Source: JBGZEX01 sp041846495
Lineage (GTDB): Bacteria; Bacteroidota; Bacteroidia; Bacteroidales; Marinifilaceae
Assembly (NCBI GenBank): GCA_041846495.1
Contig: JBGZEX010000082.1
Coordinates: forward strand, 1 to 13,920
Length of the DNA stretch: 13,920 bases
Direction of reading: 5' to 3'
Made by a program: the position numbers and the translations under genes
Shown: positions 1-7,235 of the stretch, one piece after another
Numbering within the stretch: position 1 is the first letter of the stretch
Layout: each line of letters starts with the position of its first letter
Notes under the pieces: generated by a model
Seen by the model: the letters and a program-made list of their open reading frames with translations, nothing else
The model's database searches: none
Told to the model about the DNA's origin: nothing

Positions 1-82
1 CTCTACCCATTCCGAACAGAGAAGTTAAGCCCTTTAGCGCTGATGGTACTGCCTTATGGTGGGAGAGTAGGTCGATGCCGAA
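1..82 (+). rRNA. rrf: 5S ribosomal RNA, 3' part (5' end outside window)
   Basis: The stretch carries the conserved 5S core: CCGAACAGAGAAGTTAAGC near the left edge, then the GATGGTACT segment and the closing GGGAGAGTAGGTCG block, all in sense orientation on the + strand. About the last 80 nt of an RNA of roughly 110 nt are present, so the first ~30 nt lie upstream. The exact 3' end is uncertain by a few bases; it probably falls just before the AATTTT run at 81-86. An intrinsic terminator follows directly, which fits the last gene of a 16S-23S-5S operon. Confidence 0.93.
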
Positions 83-89
83 TTTTACG

Positions 90-124
90 ACGGCCGCAGG
101 ATTAAATTTCTGCGGCCGTTTTCA
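90..124 (+). terminator. Intrinsic terminator of the rRNA operon
   Basis: ACGGCCGCAG (90-99) and CTGCGGCCGT (110-119) form a perfect, very GC-rich 10-bp stem with a 10-nt AT-rich loop. TTTTCATTT follows at once. The position right after the 5S rRNA makes it the rRNA operon terminator. Confidence 0.93.
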
Positions 125-186
125 TTTAGCGGAAAATTTCTTATATTTATCCGGTAATTATTGTATAACGATAAATTCCGAGCATA

Positions 187-2253
187 TTGACACCATTGTT
201 ATTCATCAATAAATTTATCGAAGAACTCGAACTTCCTTTATCGGAGCCGATATTGGTTTTTTCCATCGTTTTGTTGATTATATTTTTCGCCCCCTTATTG
301 CGGAAAATCAATCTTCCGGGTATTGTCGGGTTAATAGCTGCCGGAGTAGTTATAGGTCCCAAGGGGCTTAATATCGTTGAAATGAATGCGGCCGTCGAAC
401 TCTTTTCCACCATAGGTTTGTTGTATATCATGTTTATTGCCGGTCTCGAATTGGATATGAATCAATTCAAGGCGACCCGTCACAGGAGTTTGATGTTCGG
501 ATTGTTTACTTTTTCCTTGCCGCTTTTGATAGGTTATCCGGCTTGCCGCTATCTGTTGGGTTATGATTTTTACGCTTCTTTTTTAACGGCGAGCATGTTT
601 TCCACTCATACCCTTATAGCCTATCCTATTGTCAGTCGTTTGGGCGTTTCCAAAGATGAGTCTGTAGCTGTTACGGTGGGAGGCACCATACTTACGGATA
701 CGGCCGTATTGATTGTATTGGCGGTGATTGTAGGCAGTGCTTCCGGTAATTTGGAAGGAGGTTTGGGATTACGTCTTTTTATTTCTCTTTCCGTTTTTCT
801 CTTGATAATGTTTTTTGCCGTGCCCCGTATTGCCCGTTTTTTTTTCCGGAAGATGGAGCGGGAGAAATATGCCCATTACATATTCGTATTGGCAGTGATG
901 TTTTTATCGGCCTTCCTTGCCGAATTGGCGGGGGTGGAGCCTATAATCGGGGCATTTATGGCCGGTTTGGCTTTAAACCGGCAGATTCCGGCTTCTTCTC
1001 CCCTTATGAATAGAATAGAGTTTATGGGGAATGCGCTCTTCATACCTTTTTTTCTCATAGGAGTAGGGATGTTGGTCGATTTGAGTGTCGTATTTTCCGG
1101 ATTTGCAGCCTGGGGCGTCGCTATAACTCTTACGGTCGTCGCCGTTTTCGGGAAATGGTTGGCGGCGACTTTTACGCAATTGGCATTCGGTTATTCCGGA
1201 ATTCAACGGAATGTGATTTTCGGTCTCAGCAGTAGTCATGCGGCTGCCACTTTAGCCGTGATATTGGTGGGGTATCAGGAGAAGATACTGGATGCCAATA
1301 TATTGAACGGTACGATTATATTGATACTCATAACCTGTATAATCGCTTCCGTAGTTACGGAGAAAAATGCCAGGCTCCTGGCTTTGAAAAAGGATAAGCC
1401 GGCGGACGGAAACCGTTACGATTCCAAGGAAGAGCATATTTTATTGCCCGTGGCCAAGTTGGAGAATGTGTATAAACTTTTGGATCTTACTTTTATCATA
1501 CGGGATTTGGAGTCGGTGCATCCGCTTACTTTACTTTCCATCGTACCCAATTCTTTGAATGTGGATAAAAAGGTGCGGGACACGAAGGAAGAATTGAATA
1601 AATTTACGGTAGAGGCGGCGGCAGGAGATATGTTGGTGCAGGTGATGGCCGTAGTGGATTTCAGTCCGGCTTCGGGGATTGCCCGCGTATCCCGGGAAAT
1701 TGCAGCCAATTTTATTATTATGGGATGGCCGGAAATCCGTAGGGATCAAAATGTAGTTTCCATCGGGAGCAAGCGCGTATCCAATATTATCGATTTGGGA
1801 GATAAGAATATATTGATTGCGAAATTGACTCGTCCTCTTTCGTCTTTTCAAAGGATAGATGTTTTTGTTCCCCCTTTATCGGAAAAGGAGATAGGGTTTG
1901 AGTTTTGGATTATAAAGATGGCGAAGCTTTCGATGGAGTTAAGTCGTCCTTTATATTTCCACGGAGTGATGAAGACTTACGATGCTTTGATTAAGGTGTT
2001 GAAGTATTATGAGTCGGCTATAGTTTTCCGGTATGAAGAATTCGAGGGTTGGGATACCATGGCGAACCGGGAGGATTTGTTTTTCGAATCCGGACTTGCA
2101 GTTATCGTACTGGCCCGGAAAGGAGGCGTATCTTATCAGAGCGTATTCGAACATTTGCCTACGTCGGTTCATCAAAAGAATCCGAATATGGACAAAATCG
2201 TGATATATCCTCAGGAATATTCGGATGAAGAAAGAGCGTCCGTCCCTTTATAA
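187..2253 (+). CDS. CPA2-family (KefB-like) cation:proton antiporter
   Basis: An integral inner-membrane antiporter that exchanges Na+ or K+ for protons. Residues ~20-395 are a Na+/H+ exchanger domain with about 12 hydrophobic helices. Visible family marks are IGPKGLNI (56-63), IAGLELD (84-90), the THTLIAYP segment (140-147), GGTILTDTA (165-173) with ion-site Asp171, and FGKW with Lys323. The position before Asp171 is Thr rather than the second Asp seen in electrogenic members, which hints at electroneutral exchange (inference). Residues ~410-688 form a soluble cytoplasmic domain, probably USP-like and regulatory. The start is TTG: an in-frame stop lies at 172-174, and the first in-frame ATG is around residue 66, inside the membrane domain. 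A second TTG at 196 is possible. A weak -7-like TATATTTA lies at 142-149. The ion cannot be assigned from sequence alone. Confidence 0.9.
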   Translation: MTPLLFINKFIEELELPLSEPILVFSIVLLIIFFAPLLRKINLPGIVGLIAAGVVIGPKGLNIVEMNAAVELFSTIGLLYIMFIAGLELDMNQFKATRHRSLMFGLFTFSLPLLIGYPACRYLLGYDFYASFLTASMFSTHTLIAYPIVSRLGVSKDESVAVTVGGTILTDTAVLIVLAVIVGSASGNLEGGLGLRLFISLSVFLLIMFFAVPRIARFFFRKMEREKYAHYIFVLAVMFLSAFLAELAGVEPIIGAFMAGLALNRQIPASSPLMNRIEFMGNALFIPFFLIGVGMLVDLSVVFSGFAAWGVAITLTVVAVFGKWLAATFTQLAFGYSGIQRNVIFGLSSSHAAATLAVILVGYQEKILDANILNGTIILILITCIIASVVTEKNARLLALKKDKPADGNRYDSKEEHILLPVAKLENVYKLLDLTFIIRDLESVHPLTLLSIVPNSLNVDKKVRDTKEELNKFTVEAAAGDMLVQVMAVVDFSPASGIARVSREIAANFIIMGWPEIRRDQNVVSIGSKRVSNIIDLGDKNILIAKLTRPLSSFQRIDVFVPPLSEKEIGFEFWIIKMAKLSMELSRPLYFHGVMKTYDALIKVLKYYESAIVFRYEEFEGWDTMANREDLFFESGLAVIVLARKGGVSYQSVFEHLPTSVHQKNPNMDKIVIYPQEYSDEERASVPL

Positions 2254-3810
2254 GGGCATTTGTCGTCCTTTTCCGAAAGATTTTTTGGAGAGCCGTATAA
2301 TGGGAGCACTTTGGGCTCTTTTGTAGTTGACTCTTTCCGTGAGTCTTAGAATATATTCCACGGTTTTTTCATCGAATCCTTTTGCAATCAATTCGGACGG
2401 AGAGAGATTCTCTTCCAAATAATACTTGAGTATTCCGTCTGTTATTTCGTATTCCGGGAGAGAATCGCTGTCTTTTTGTTCCGGGCGAAGTTCGGCCGAA
2501 GGCGGTTTGACCATGATATTTTCAGGTATGATTTCCCGTTCCCTGTTTATGTAATCCGCCAGTTTATAGACTTCCGTTTTGTATAAATCCCCGATTACGC
2601 TTAGAGAACCGCACATATCGCCGTACAAGGTGCCGTATCCTACGGCAATTTCGCTTTTGTTCGACGTATTCAGGGCAATATGTCCGAATTTATTGGAGAA
2701 AGCCATGACGATGATTCCCCGGATGCGGGCTTGAAGATTCTCTTCCGTAATATCCCGGGGATATTCCCGGAAATAAGGCTGCAAGAGGTCCGTGAAATTT
2801 TCGAATATCTTCCCTATCGGTATCGTAGTGTGGCGTATGCCGAGATTTTCCGCCAGTTTCAAGGCATCGGTTACGGAACTTTCGGAAGAGTAGGGCGAAG
2901 GCATGAGTATGCCGGTTACATTTTCCTTTCCGAGTGCATCGGCGGCTACGGCTGCGACCAATGCCGAATCCATCCCTCCGGACAGGCCTAAGACGGCAGA
3001 CTTGAAACCGTGATTTTTAAAATATCGGGAAACGCCGAAAACCAAAGCGTCGTATATTTCCTTTTGCGGATTTTCTTCTTTTTCGTCTATGGGAGAATAT
3101 GTTTTCTTTGTATCGATTATGCCGAAATCTTCTTCGAATTTTTTCAGTTTTAGGATGCAGTTGCCTCCGGCATCGTAAATCATGCCTCCTCCTTCGTAAA
3201 TTACATCGGTTTCCGAACTTAACAAGGCGGGAGAGATTAAAAAACTGTGTTTTTCCGCAGCTGTGGAAGCCAGGAAATTTTTCCTGAGAGAAAGCCCCTC
3301 CCGTGAAAAGGGAGATATGCCCATATGGATGACGGCGAAATCTCCGTTTTCGATTTTATCGTTTTCGAATTCGTCGAAGATAATCCTGAAGTTCCGGTCT
3401 TTGAGTCGTATGGGATGGGATTCTTCATCGGCTATGAAATATCTGCTTTCCGAAAATATATCGTAGTCGCTCAATACGGTTTTATGGAGGATATCGCATA
3501 AATTTCCGTTTTTTATAAAAAATGCGGAGTTGAAAAGAATCTCATTTTCTTCGTCATAAAAAGGGGAACCGAGGATTATGGCTATGTCTCCGGATTCGGA
3601 TGCGATGTCTTCAACCGCCCGGCGGCAGGATTCCACATACTCTTTTCTTTCTAAAAGATCCATGGGGTTGCCTCCGCATACGGCGAGTTCGGGAAATACG
3701 ACGAGGTCGGCTCCTGCGGCTTTCGCTCTTTTTACGGCCCGGAGGATTTCGTCGGTATTATATCGAATATCGGTATGACGGTAACATATTTGAGGTAGTG
3801 CGATTTTCAT
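2248..3810 (-). CDS. nadE: NAD+ synthetase with degenerate glutaminase domain
   Basis: Catalyses the last step of NAD+ synthesis: deamido-NAD+ + ATP + ammonia to NAD+. Two domains are present. Residues 1-~240 are a nitrilase-fold glutamine amidotransferase domain; residues ~250-520 are the NAD synthase domain with the pyrophosphatase loop GLSGGMDSA (275-283), NTSNKSEIAVGYGTLYGDM (381-399), the KTEVYKLA segment (411-418) and KPPSAELRPEQKD (435-447). The synthase half looks intact. In the nitrilase half Glu41 (FPEL) and Lys110 (HKT) of the Glu-Lys-Cys triad are there, but the usual ICED-W motif reads IIFDEFE, so the nucleophile Cys is Phe145, and the loop to SPF (166-168) is short. Glutamine use is therefore probably lost and free ammonia used instead (inference). 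ATG start; the 3' end overlaps the convergent antiporter gene by 6 bp. Confidence 0.93.
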   Translation of the reverse strand: MKIALPQICYRHTDIRYNTDEILRAVKRAKAAGADLVVFPELAVCGGNPMDLLERKEYVESCRRAVEDIASESGDIAIILGSPFYDEENEILFNSAFFIKNGNLCDILHKTVLSDYDIFSESRYFIADEESHPIRLKDRNFRIIFDEFENDKIENGDFAVIHMGISPFSREGLSLRKNFLASTAAEKHSFLISPALLSSETDVIYEGGGMIYDAGGNCILKLKKFEEDFGIIDTKKTYSPIDEKEENPQKEIYDALVFGVSRYFKNHGFKSAVLGLSGGMDSALVAAVAADALGKENVTGILMPSPYSSESSVTDALKLAENLGIRHTTIPIGKIFENFTDLLQPYFREYPRDITEENLQARIRGIIVMAFSNKFGHIALNTSNKSEIAVGYGTLYGDMCGSLSVIGDLYKTEVYKLADYINREREIIPENIMVKPPSAELRPEQKDSDSLPEYEITDGILKYYLEENLSPSELIAKGFDEKTVEYILRLTERVNYKRAQSAPIIRLSKKSFGKGRQMPL

Positions 3811-3838
3811 GATAAAATTTTATATTGTCCAACCTTTG

Positions 3839-3869
3839 TAAAATTACGGTTTTTACGGATAAAAACAAT
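3839..3869 (-). promoter_or_regulatory. Possible nadE promoter
   Basis: On the minus strand ATTG (3866-3869) is followed after 19 nt by TAATTTTA (3839-3846). This resembles the Bacteroidota -33/-7 pattern TTTG / TAnnTTTG with one mismatch in each box. It would put the start of transcription roughly 25 nt upstream of the nadE ATG. It is the best candidate in this AT-rich gap, but AT-rich sequence gives chance matches. Confidence 0.35.
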
Positions 3870-3883
3870 GGAGATTAAGACAT

Positions 3884-3914
3884 AAAAAAACAGGATATCT
3901 CGACGATATCCTGT
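3884..3914 (-). terminator. Intrinsic terminator of the ferredoxin gene
   Basis: ACAGGATATC (3890-3899) and GATATCCTGT (3905-3914) form a perfect 10-bp stem with a 5-nt loop. Read on the minus strand it is followed by seven T residues (A run at 3884-3890). It lies 20 nt past the ferredoxin stop codon and separates that gene from nadE, so nadE needs its own promoter. Confidence 0.9.
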
Positions 3915-3934
3915 TTATAATGTGTCCTTTTCAA

Positions 3935-4105
3935 TCAACCTTGTGCAATTGCTTCAACCGGGCATACGGAAGCGCAAGAGCCGCAATCGATACATGTGTT
4001 GGCATCGATTTCGTAGTGATCGCTCCCCATGGAGATGGCGCTAACCGGGCATTCCGATTCGCAAGAACCGCAGGTGATACATTGTTCTGATATTACGTAA
4101 GCCAT
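3935..4105 (-). CDS. 2[4Fe-4S] bacterial-type ferredoxin, 56 aa
   Basis: A small cytoplasmic low-potential electron carrier. The protein runs from MAYVISEQ to EAIAQG and carries two canonical cluster motifs: Cys9, 12, 15 followed by Cys19-Pro, and Cys38, 41, 44 followed by Cys48-Pro. Each set has the CxxCxxCxxxCP spacing of clostridial-type ferredoxins; the two halves are an evident internal duplication (CGSCESECPVSAI versus CGSCASVCPVEAI). Length is normal for the family (~55-60 aa). The gene is monocistronic: a strong Bacteroidota promoter lies just upstream and a terminator just downstream. Its likely partners are pyruvate/2-oxoacid:ferredoxin oxidoreductases, hydrogenase or Rnf in an anaerobe (family knowledge); none of these is encoded in the window. 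Confidence 0.95.
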   Translation of the reverse strand: MAYVISEQCITCGSCESECPVSAISMGSDHYEIDANTCIDCGSCASVCPVEAIAQG

Positions 4106-4134
4106 TTTGTAAAAAATTTGTTTGTTTATCGTCG

Positions 4135-4166
4135 CAAAATTAAAGTCGTAATTTTATAATCCCAAA
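4135..4166 (-). promoter_or_regulatory. Bacteroidota-type promoter of the ferredoxin gene
   Basis: On the minus strand TTTG (4163-4166) is followed after 20 nt by TAATTTTG (4135-4142), an exact match to the -7 consensus TAnnTTTG with the expected spacing. Transcription would begin near 4128, leaving a leader of about 20-25 nt before the ATG at 4105. Confidence 0.75.
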
Positions 4167-4308
4167 TTTTTTTACCTGTTTTTGTTAGAAACGTTATAAA
4201 CAGAAGGGTTTGAGGCCTAATTTATAACAGTTCTATCTCAATCCGGTTTTTTCATATATCTTTTCTCGACGAATATTTTTCGACAACATGAAAATTCTCC
4301 GGTCTGTT

Positions 4309-4340
4309 TTTGTTTATGTAAATTAATGTCATTATTTTTA
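4309..4340 (+). promoter_or_regulatory. Possible promoter of the decayed outer-membrane gene
   Basis: TTTG (4309-4312), 20 nt, then TATTTTTA (4333-4340), one mismatch from TAnnTTTG. It would give a leader of about 60-65 nt before the ATG at 4410. The rest of the ~300-nt gap between the ferredoxin gene and this pseudogene is AT-rich and holds the ferredoxin promoter; I see no gene or clear structured RNA in it. Confidence 0.3.
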
Positions 4341-4409
4341 AAAATTCCATCTATAAATTGTTTCCGTTTGTATTGTCGATTGTTCGGACATATGTTTAAG
4401 TTAATTGAT

Positions 4410-5458
4410 ATGAAAAAGAATGGATTTTTATTACTTCTTATCATTGTGGGGAGCAATTCTCTGACGGCGCAAACCGTGGATACGCTTATGCGCGGAGAAC
4501 TTCGAGAAGTTGTGATAAGGGCAGAACTTAGGAGTAGAAAAATCGACAGGGATGTGTATACGGTAAACCGTAAGATGGCAGCCGTTCATCCTTCGGCATT
4601 CGATCTCCTGAAGTTTTTGCCCGGGGCGCATTATATCTTCCGGAATTGCGGTTGGACTATATGCCGACCGAATCCCTGAGATTCCATTTGGAGTACGGAA
4701 GCCGTCCGGCTTATCCGAAATTGCACGAGTTGAGTCCGGGACTTTATCATACGGATTCCCTGACGATTCGGAAAGGAAATAGGGATTTGTATTCTTATTC
4801 TCCTTCCCACAATGTGGATTTTACCGCCGATTTCGGGGAATTTTTGAGTCTGCGTTCGTATACGGAATATTGCTCCGGGCATGTGATGCCGTATTACGGT
4901 TTAAATGAAAAAAACATTGTGGAATGCGGTTTTTCCCAAGGGAAATTTTTTCAGACGAGTGTGAATCTTAGCGGTTATATTATGTTGTTGCCTTCTCTTT
5001 CGTGGAGTAACAGTGTGCAGTTCAATCGTTTCGAGGCCGGAGAAAATAAAAGCAATGCATGGATATACGACTCCCAATTGAATTATTTTCATATGCCTTC
5101 GCAATTTGCCGTCGGCTTGGAATATCACAGGAATATGTTGAAAATTCCCGATTTGCAGGGATTTTACGATATGGGACAGGACTATTGGATGATTTCCGTG
5201 GATAAATCTTTTTTCCGAAACAGGCTTTCCTTCTCCCTGACATATCTTCCTCCCTTGAAATGGGGAGTGAGAGAAGAGCAGAAAACGACGGTAGTTACTC
5301 CGTTTTATCGCTCCGTTCAGGGATTGAACCTGAATACCTACAGGAATATGATTTTTTTCCGGGCTTCGTTCCGTTTCCATAGAGGGAAGGAAATAAGGCG
5401 GATTAGGAATAAAGATGTTTTCGATAAGGAGACTCGCCGGGAGAGAGGCTTATTGTGA
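4410..5458 (+). pseudogene. Decayed TonB-dependent-receptor-like outer-membrane protein gene (large internal deletion plus frameshift)
   Basis: Two pieces of one gene are visible in different frames. The 5' piece (4410-~4625) encodes a signal peptide MKKNGFLLLLIIVGSNSLTA, then a plug-like start, GELREVVIRAE ... DLLKFLPGA, typical of Bacteroidota outer-membrane beta-barrel family proteins (OMP_b-brl_3 type). It then runs into a stop at 4677-4679. From ~4628 another frame encodes about 276 residues of C-terminal barrel: YLPELRLDYMPTESLRFHLE, GNRDLYSY and alternating aromatic strands, ending in the family's charged tail at 5458. Relatives have roughly 700 or more residues (from memory), so about half the protein, the rest of the plug and early barrel strands, is missing between LPG and LPELRL. 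The junction is near 4621-4637. An ATG at 4410 is preferred over upstream starts because it begins the signal peptide. A functional product is very unlikely. Confidence 0.8.
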
Positions 5459-5497
5459 GGAGGAGTTTCCGGAACCGGATTCGAAACAGGTGAAAGT

Positions 5498-5529
5498 ATT
5501 GGGGGATAGGAAAATATTTTTTATATTTG
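5498..5529 (+). promoter_or_regulatory. Bacteroidota-type promoter of the rplY operon
   Basis: ATTG (5498-5501), 20 nt, then TATATTTG (5522-5529), an exact TAnnTTTG match. Transcription would start near 5536, giving a leader of about 98 nt before the rplY ATG, long for this phylum. The rplY-pth-hslR-DUF4924 genes follow with short gaps and no other clear promoter. Confidence 0.75.
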
Positions 5530-5570
5530 CAGTCTGAATTTACGGGGAATGGATAACGTGCAATGGGAAG

Positions 5571-5612
5571 GCGGAAATGCCCGGAATGCCCCGCGGGACG
5601 GATTCCGTTTTT
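5571..5612 (+). other. Possible structured leader / attenuator hairpin ahead of rplY
   Basis: In the rplY leader CGGAAT (5582-5587) can pair with ATTCCG (5602-5607), around a GC-rich 14-nt loop, and T5 follows at 5608-5612. An alternative 5-bp stem uses CGGAA at 5572-5576 with the same 3' arm TTCCG, so two mutually exclusive structures are possible. This resembles a weak terminator with an alternative fold, as in ribosomal-protein leaders that bind their own product, but the stem is short and I do not recognise a described motif. Confidence 0.3.
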
Positions 5613-5633
5613 GAGTAGCACAAAAAAAGTATT

Positions 5634-6212
5634 ATGGATATATTTGAATTGAAAGGGACGGTTCGTAAGAATCTCGGTAAGAAAGCGTCCCGGGAGGAGA
5701 GAAAAGAAGAGCGTGTTCCTTGCGTTCTTTACGGAGACGGAGAAAATGTTCATTTTTCGGTTTTGGAAAAAGAAGTGAACAAATTATTATACACGCCCAA
5801 TGTGTATATCGTAAAGCTCGATTTGGACGGTAAAACGGAGGATGCCATATTGAAAGACTCTCAATTCCATCCGGTTACGGATAGAGTGCTTCATCTCGAT
5901 TTCTATCGCATATTCGAAGATAAGAAAGTGGAGATGCAGATCCCCGTATCTTTGAAAGGATTTGCGGAAGGAGTGCGTGCAGGAGGTAAATTGAATCTGT
6001 TGACGCGTAAATTGCGGGTATACGCTCTCCCCGCCGATCTGCCGAAAAAGCTTGAAGTGGATGTGACCAATCTCGGTTTGGGTAAAGCTATAAAGGTGAA
6101 GGATTTACAGTTCGAGAATGTGGAGATATTGAATCCTCAGAACATGCTTGTCGCTCAGGTGAAACTCACTCGTGCCGCTCGTGCCGCAGCTCAAACGACT
6201 GCTGCGGAATAA
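5634..6212 (+). CDS. rplY: 50S ribosomal protein L25, long (Ctc/TL5) form
   Basis: Binds 5S rRNA in the central protuberance of the large subunit. Residues 1-~92 are the L25 domain (KGTVRKNLGKKASR, VPCVLYG, HPVTDRVLHLDFYRI at ~80-94). Residues ~95-185 are the TL5/CTC C-terminal beta domain (KVEMQIPVSLKGFAEGVRAGG, LPKKLEVDVTNL, GKAIKVKDL). A short Ala-rich tail ends the protein. The length of 192 aa is normal for the long form. ATG start with AAAAAAA upstream rather than a Shine-Dalgarno sequence, as is usual in Bacteroidota. It is first in an operon with pth, which begins 38 nt later; that gap holds only a weak 5-bp hairpin (CCGGA 6218-6222 / TCCGG 6228-6232) without a T run, so read-through is expected. 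Confidence 0.97.
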   Translation: MDIFELKGTVRKNLGKKASREERKEERVPCVLYGDGENVHFSVLEKEVNKLLYTPNVYIVKLDLDGKTEDAILKDSQFHPVTDRVLHLDFYRIFEDKKVEMQIPVSLKGFAEGVRAGGKLNLLTRKLRVYALPADLPKKLEVDVTNLGLGKAIKVKDLQFENVEILNPQNMLVAQVKLTRAARAAAQTTAAE

Positions 6213-6250
6213 GAGAACCGGACATATTCCGGCTTTAAATCGATATTGTA

Positions 6251-6826
6251 ATGAAATATCTTATAGCGGGTTTGGGAAATATAGGGAGCGAATATAAGGA
6301 TACCCGTCACAACATCGGTTTTAACATATTGGATGCCTTTGCGGAGGCATCCAATGTTGTTTTTACCGATAAACGCTACGGAAGCGTATGTGAAACCGTT
6401 TTGAAGGGTAGAAAGCTGATATTGTTGAAACCCTCCACTTATATGAACTTGAGCGGTAATGCCGTGCGTTACTGGTTGCAGAAAGAAAGGGTGCCTATAG
6501 AGAATCTTTTCGTCGTTGTCGACGATTTGGCGCTTCCTTTCGGAACCGTAAGACTTAGGGCCAAAGGGTCGGACGGAGGACATAACGGATTGAAGCATAT
6601 AAATGCCGTTCTCGGGACTTCCGTTTATGCCCGGCTTCGTTTCGGCATAGGGAAAAATTTTTCCAAAGGCGAACAAATCGACTACGTATTGGGAAGTTGG
6701 AGTCCCGAAGAAGAAGCCGGATTGCCGGAATTGATCTCGAAGTCTGCGGAGATTATCCGGAATTTCATATTCCTGGGAGTGGATAAAACGATGAGTTTGT
6801 TTAATAACAATAAATCCCTGCATTGA
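6251..6826 (+). CDS. pth: Peptidyl-tRNA hydrolase
   Basis: Cleaves the ester bond of peptidyl-tRNAs released from stalled ribosomes and so recycles tRNA; it acts in the cytoplasm. The family residues are all visible: Asn10 in GLGN, catalytic His20 in DTRHNIGF (18-24 region), Asn66 in KPSTYMNLSG, Asp91 in VVVDDL, and Asn112 in GSDGGHNGLK. The length of 191 aa is standard. One ATG start fits the family N-terminus MKYLIAGLGN. The gene sits between rplY and the S4-domain gene, whose ATG begins 2 nt after this stop codon, so the two are translated from one message and may be coupled. The grouping with L25 is a widespread bacterial arrangement. Confidence 0.97.
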   Translation: MKYLIAGLGNIGSEYKDTRHNIGFNILDAFAEASNVVFTDKRYGSVCETVLKGRKLILLKPSTYMNLSGNAVRYWLQKERVPIENLFVVVDDLALPFGTVRLRAKGSDGGHNGLKHINAVLGTSVYARLRFGIGKNFSKGEQIDYVLGSWSPEEEAGLPELISKSAEIIRNFIFLGVDKTMSLFNNNKSLH

Positions 6827-6828
6827 TT

Positions 6829-7206
6829 ATGGAAAAATGCAGGATAGACAAATGGTTGTGGTTCGTCCGTATTTTTAAAACCCGGACATTGGCTGCCGAT
6901 GCTTGCGGCAACGGAAAGGTTTTGATGGAGGGCGTACGGGTAAAATCTTCCCGGGAAATAAAACCGGGAGATATCGTATCCGTGAAAACCGGATATATGG
7001 AGCGGAAATTCGAGGTTAAAGCCCTGCCTCCTTCCCGGGTGTCCGCATCTTTAGTCAAAGATTATGCCGAGGATATTACTCCTTTGGAACTCAAAGAACA
7101 ATGGAGGATAATAGATTCCGGCATATTCGAGAAGCGGGATCGCGGTTCGGGACGTCCTACGAAAAAAGATAGAAGGGAAATCGAAAGGTTTAAGGAAAAT
7201 TATTAG
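6829..7206 (+). CDS. hslR: S4-domain RNA-binding protein, Hsp15 family
   Basis: Resembles Hsp15, which in E. coli binds free 50S subunits carrying peptidyl-tRNA and helps rescue blocked ribosomes. The S4 domain covers residues ~4-65: RIDKWLWFVRIFKTRTLA (5-22), then GNGKVLMEGVRVKSSREIKPG (28-48). The C-terminal tail is basic, with GRPTKKDRREIERFK (108-122), close in pattern to the Hsp15 end. The length of 125 aa is normal. The start is taken at ATG 6829, 2 nt after the pth stop; an in-frame TTG at 6823 would overlap pth and add only two residues. Its place after pth fits a shared role in handling peptidyl-tRNA. Exact function in Bacteroidota is inferred. Confidence 0.9.
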   Translation: MEKCRIDKWLWFVRIFKTRTLAADACGNGKVLMEGVRVKSSREIKPGDIVSVKTGYMERKFEVKALPPSRVSASLVKDYAEDITPLELKEQWRIIDSGIFEKRDRGSGRPTKKDRREIERFKENY

Positions 7207-7235
7207 TATATTAGGCGCAGGTATCGGATTGTTTT

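Noticed and set aside
4326..4409. A longer N-terminus for the decayed outer-membrane gene starting at 4326.
   Set aside because: It adds 28 residues before a normal signal peptide that begins at ATG 4410; relatives start directly with the signal peptide.
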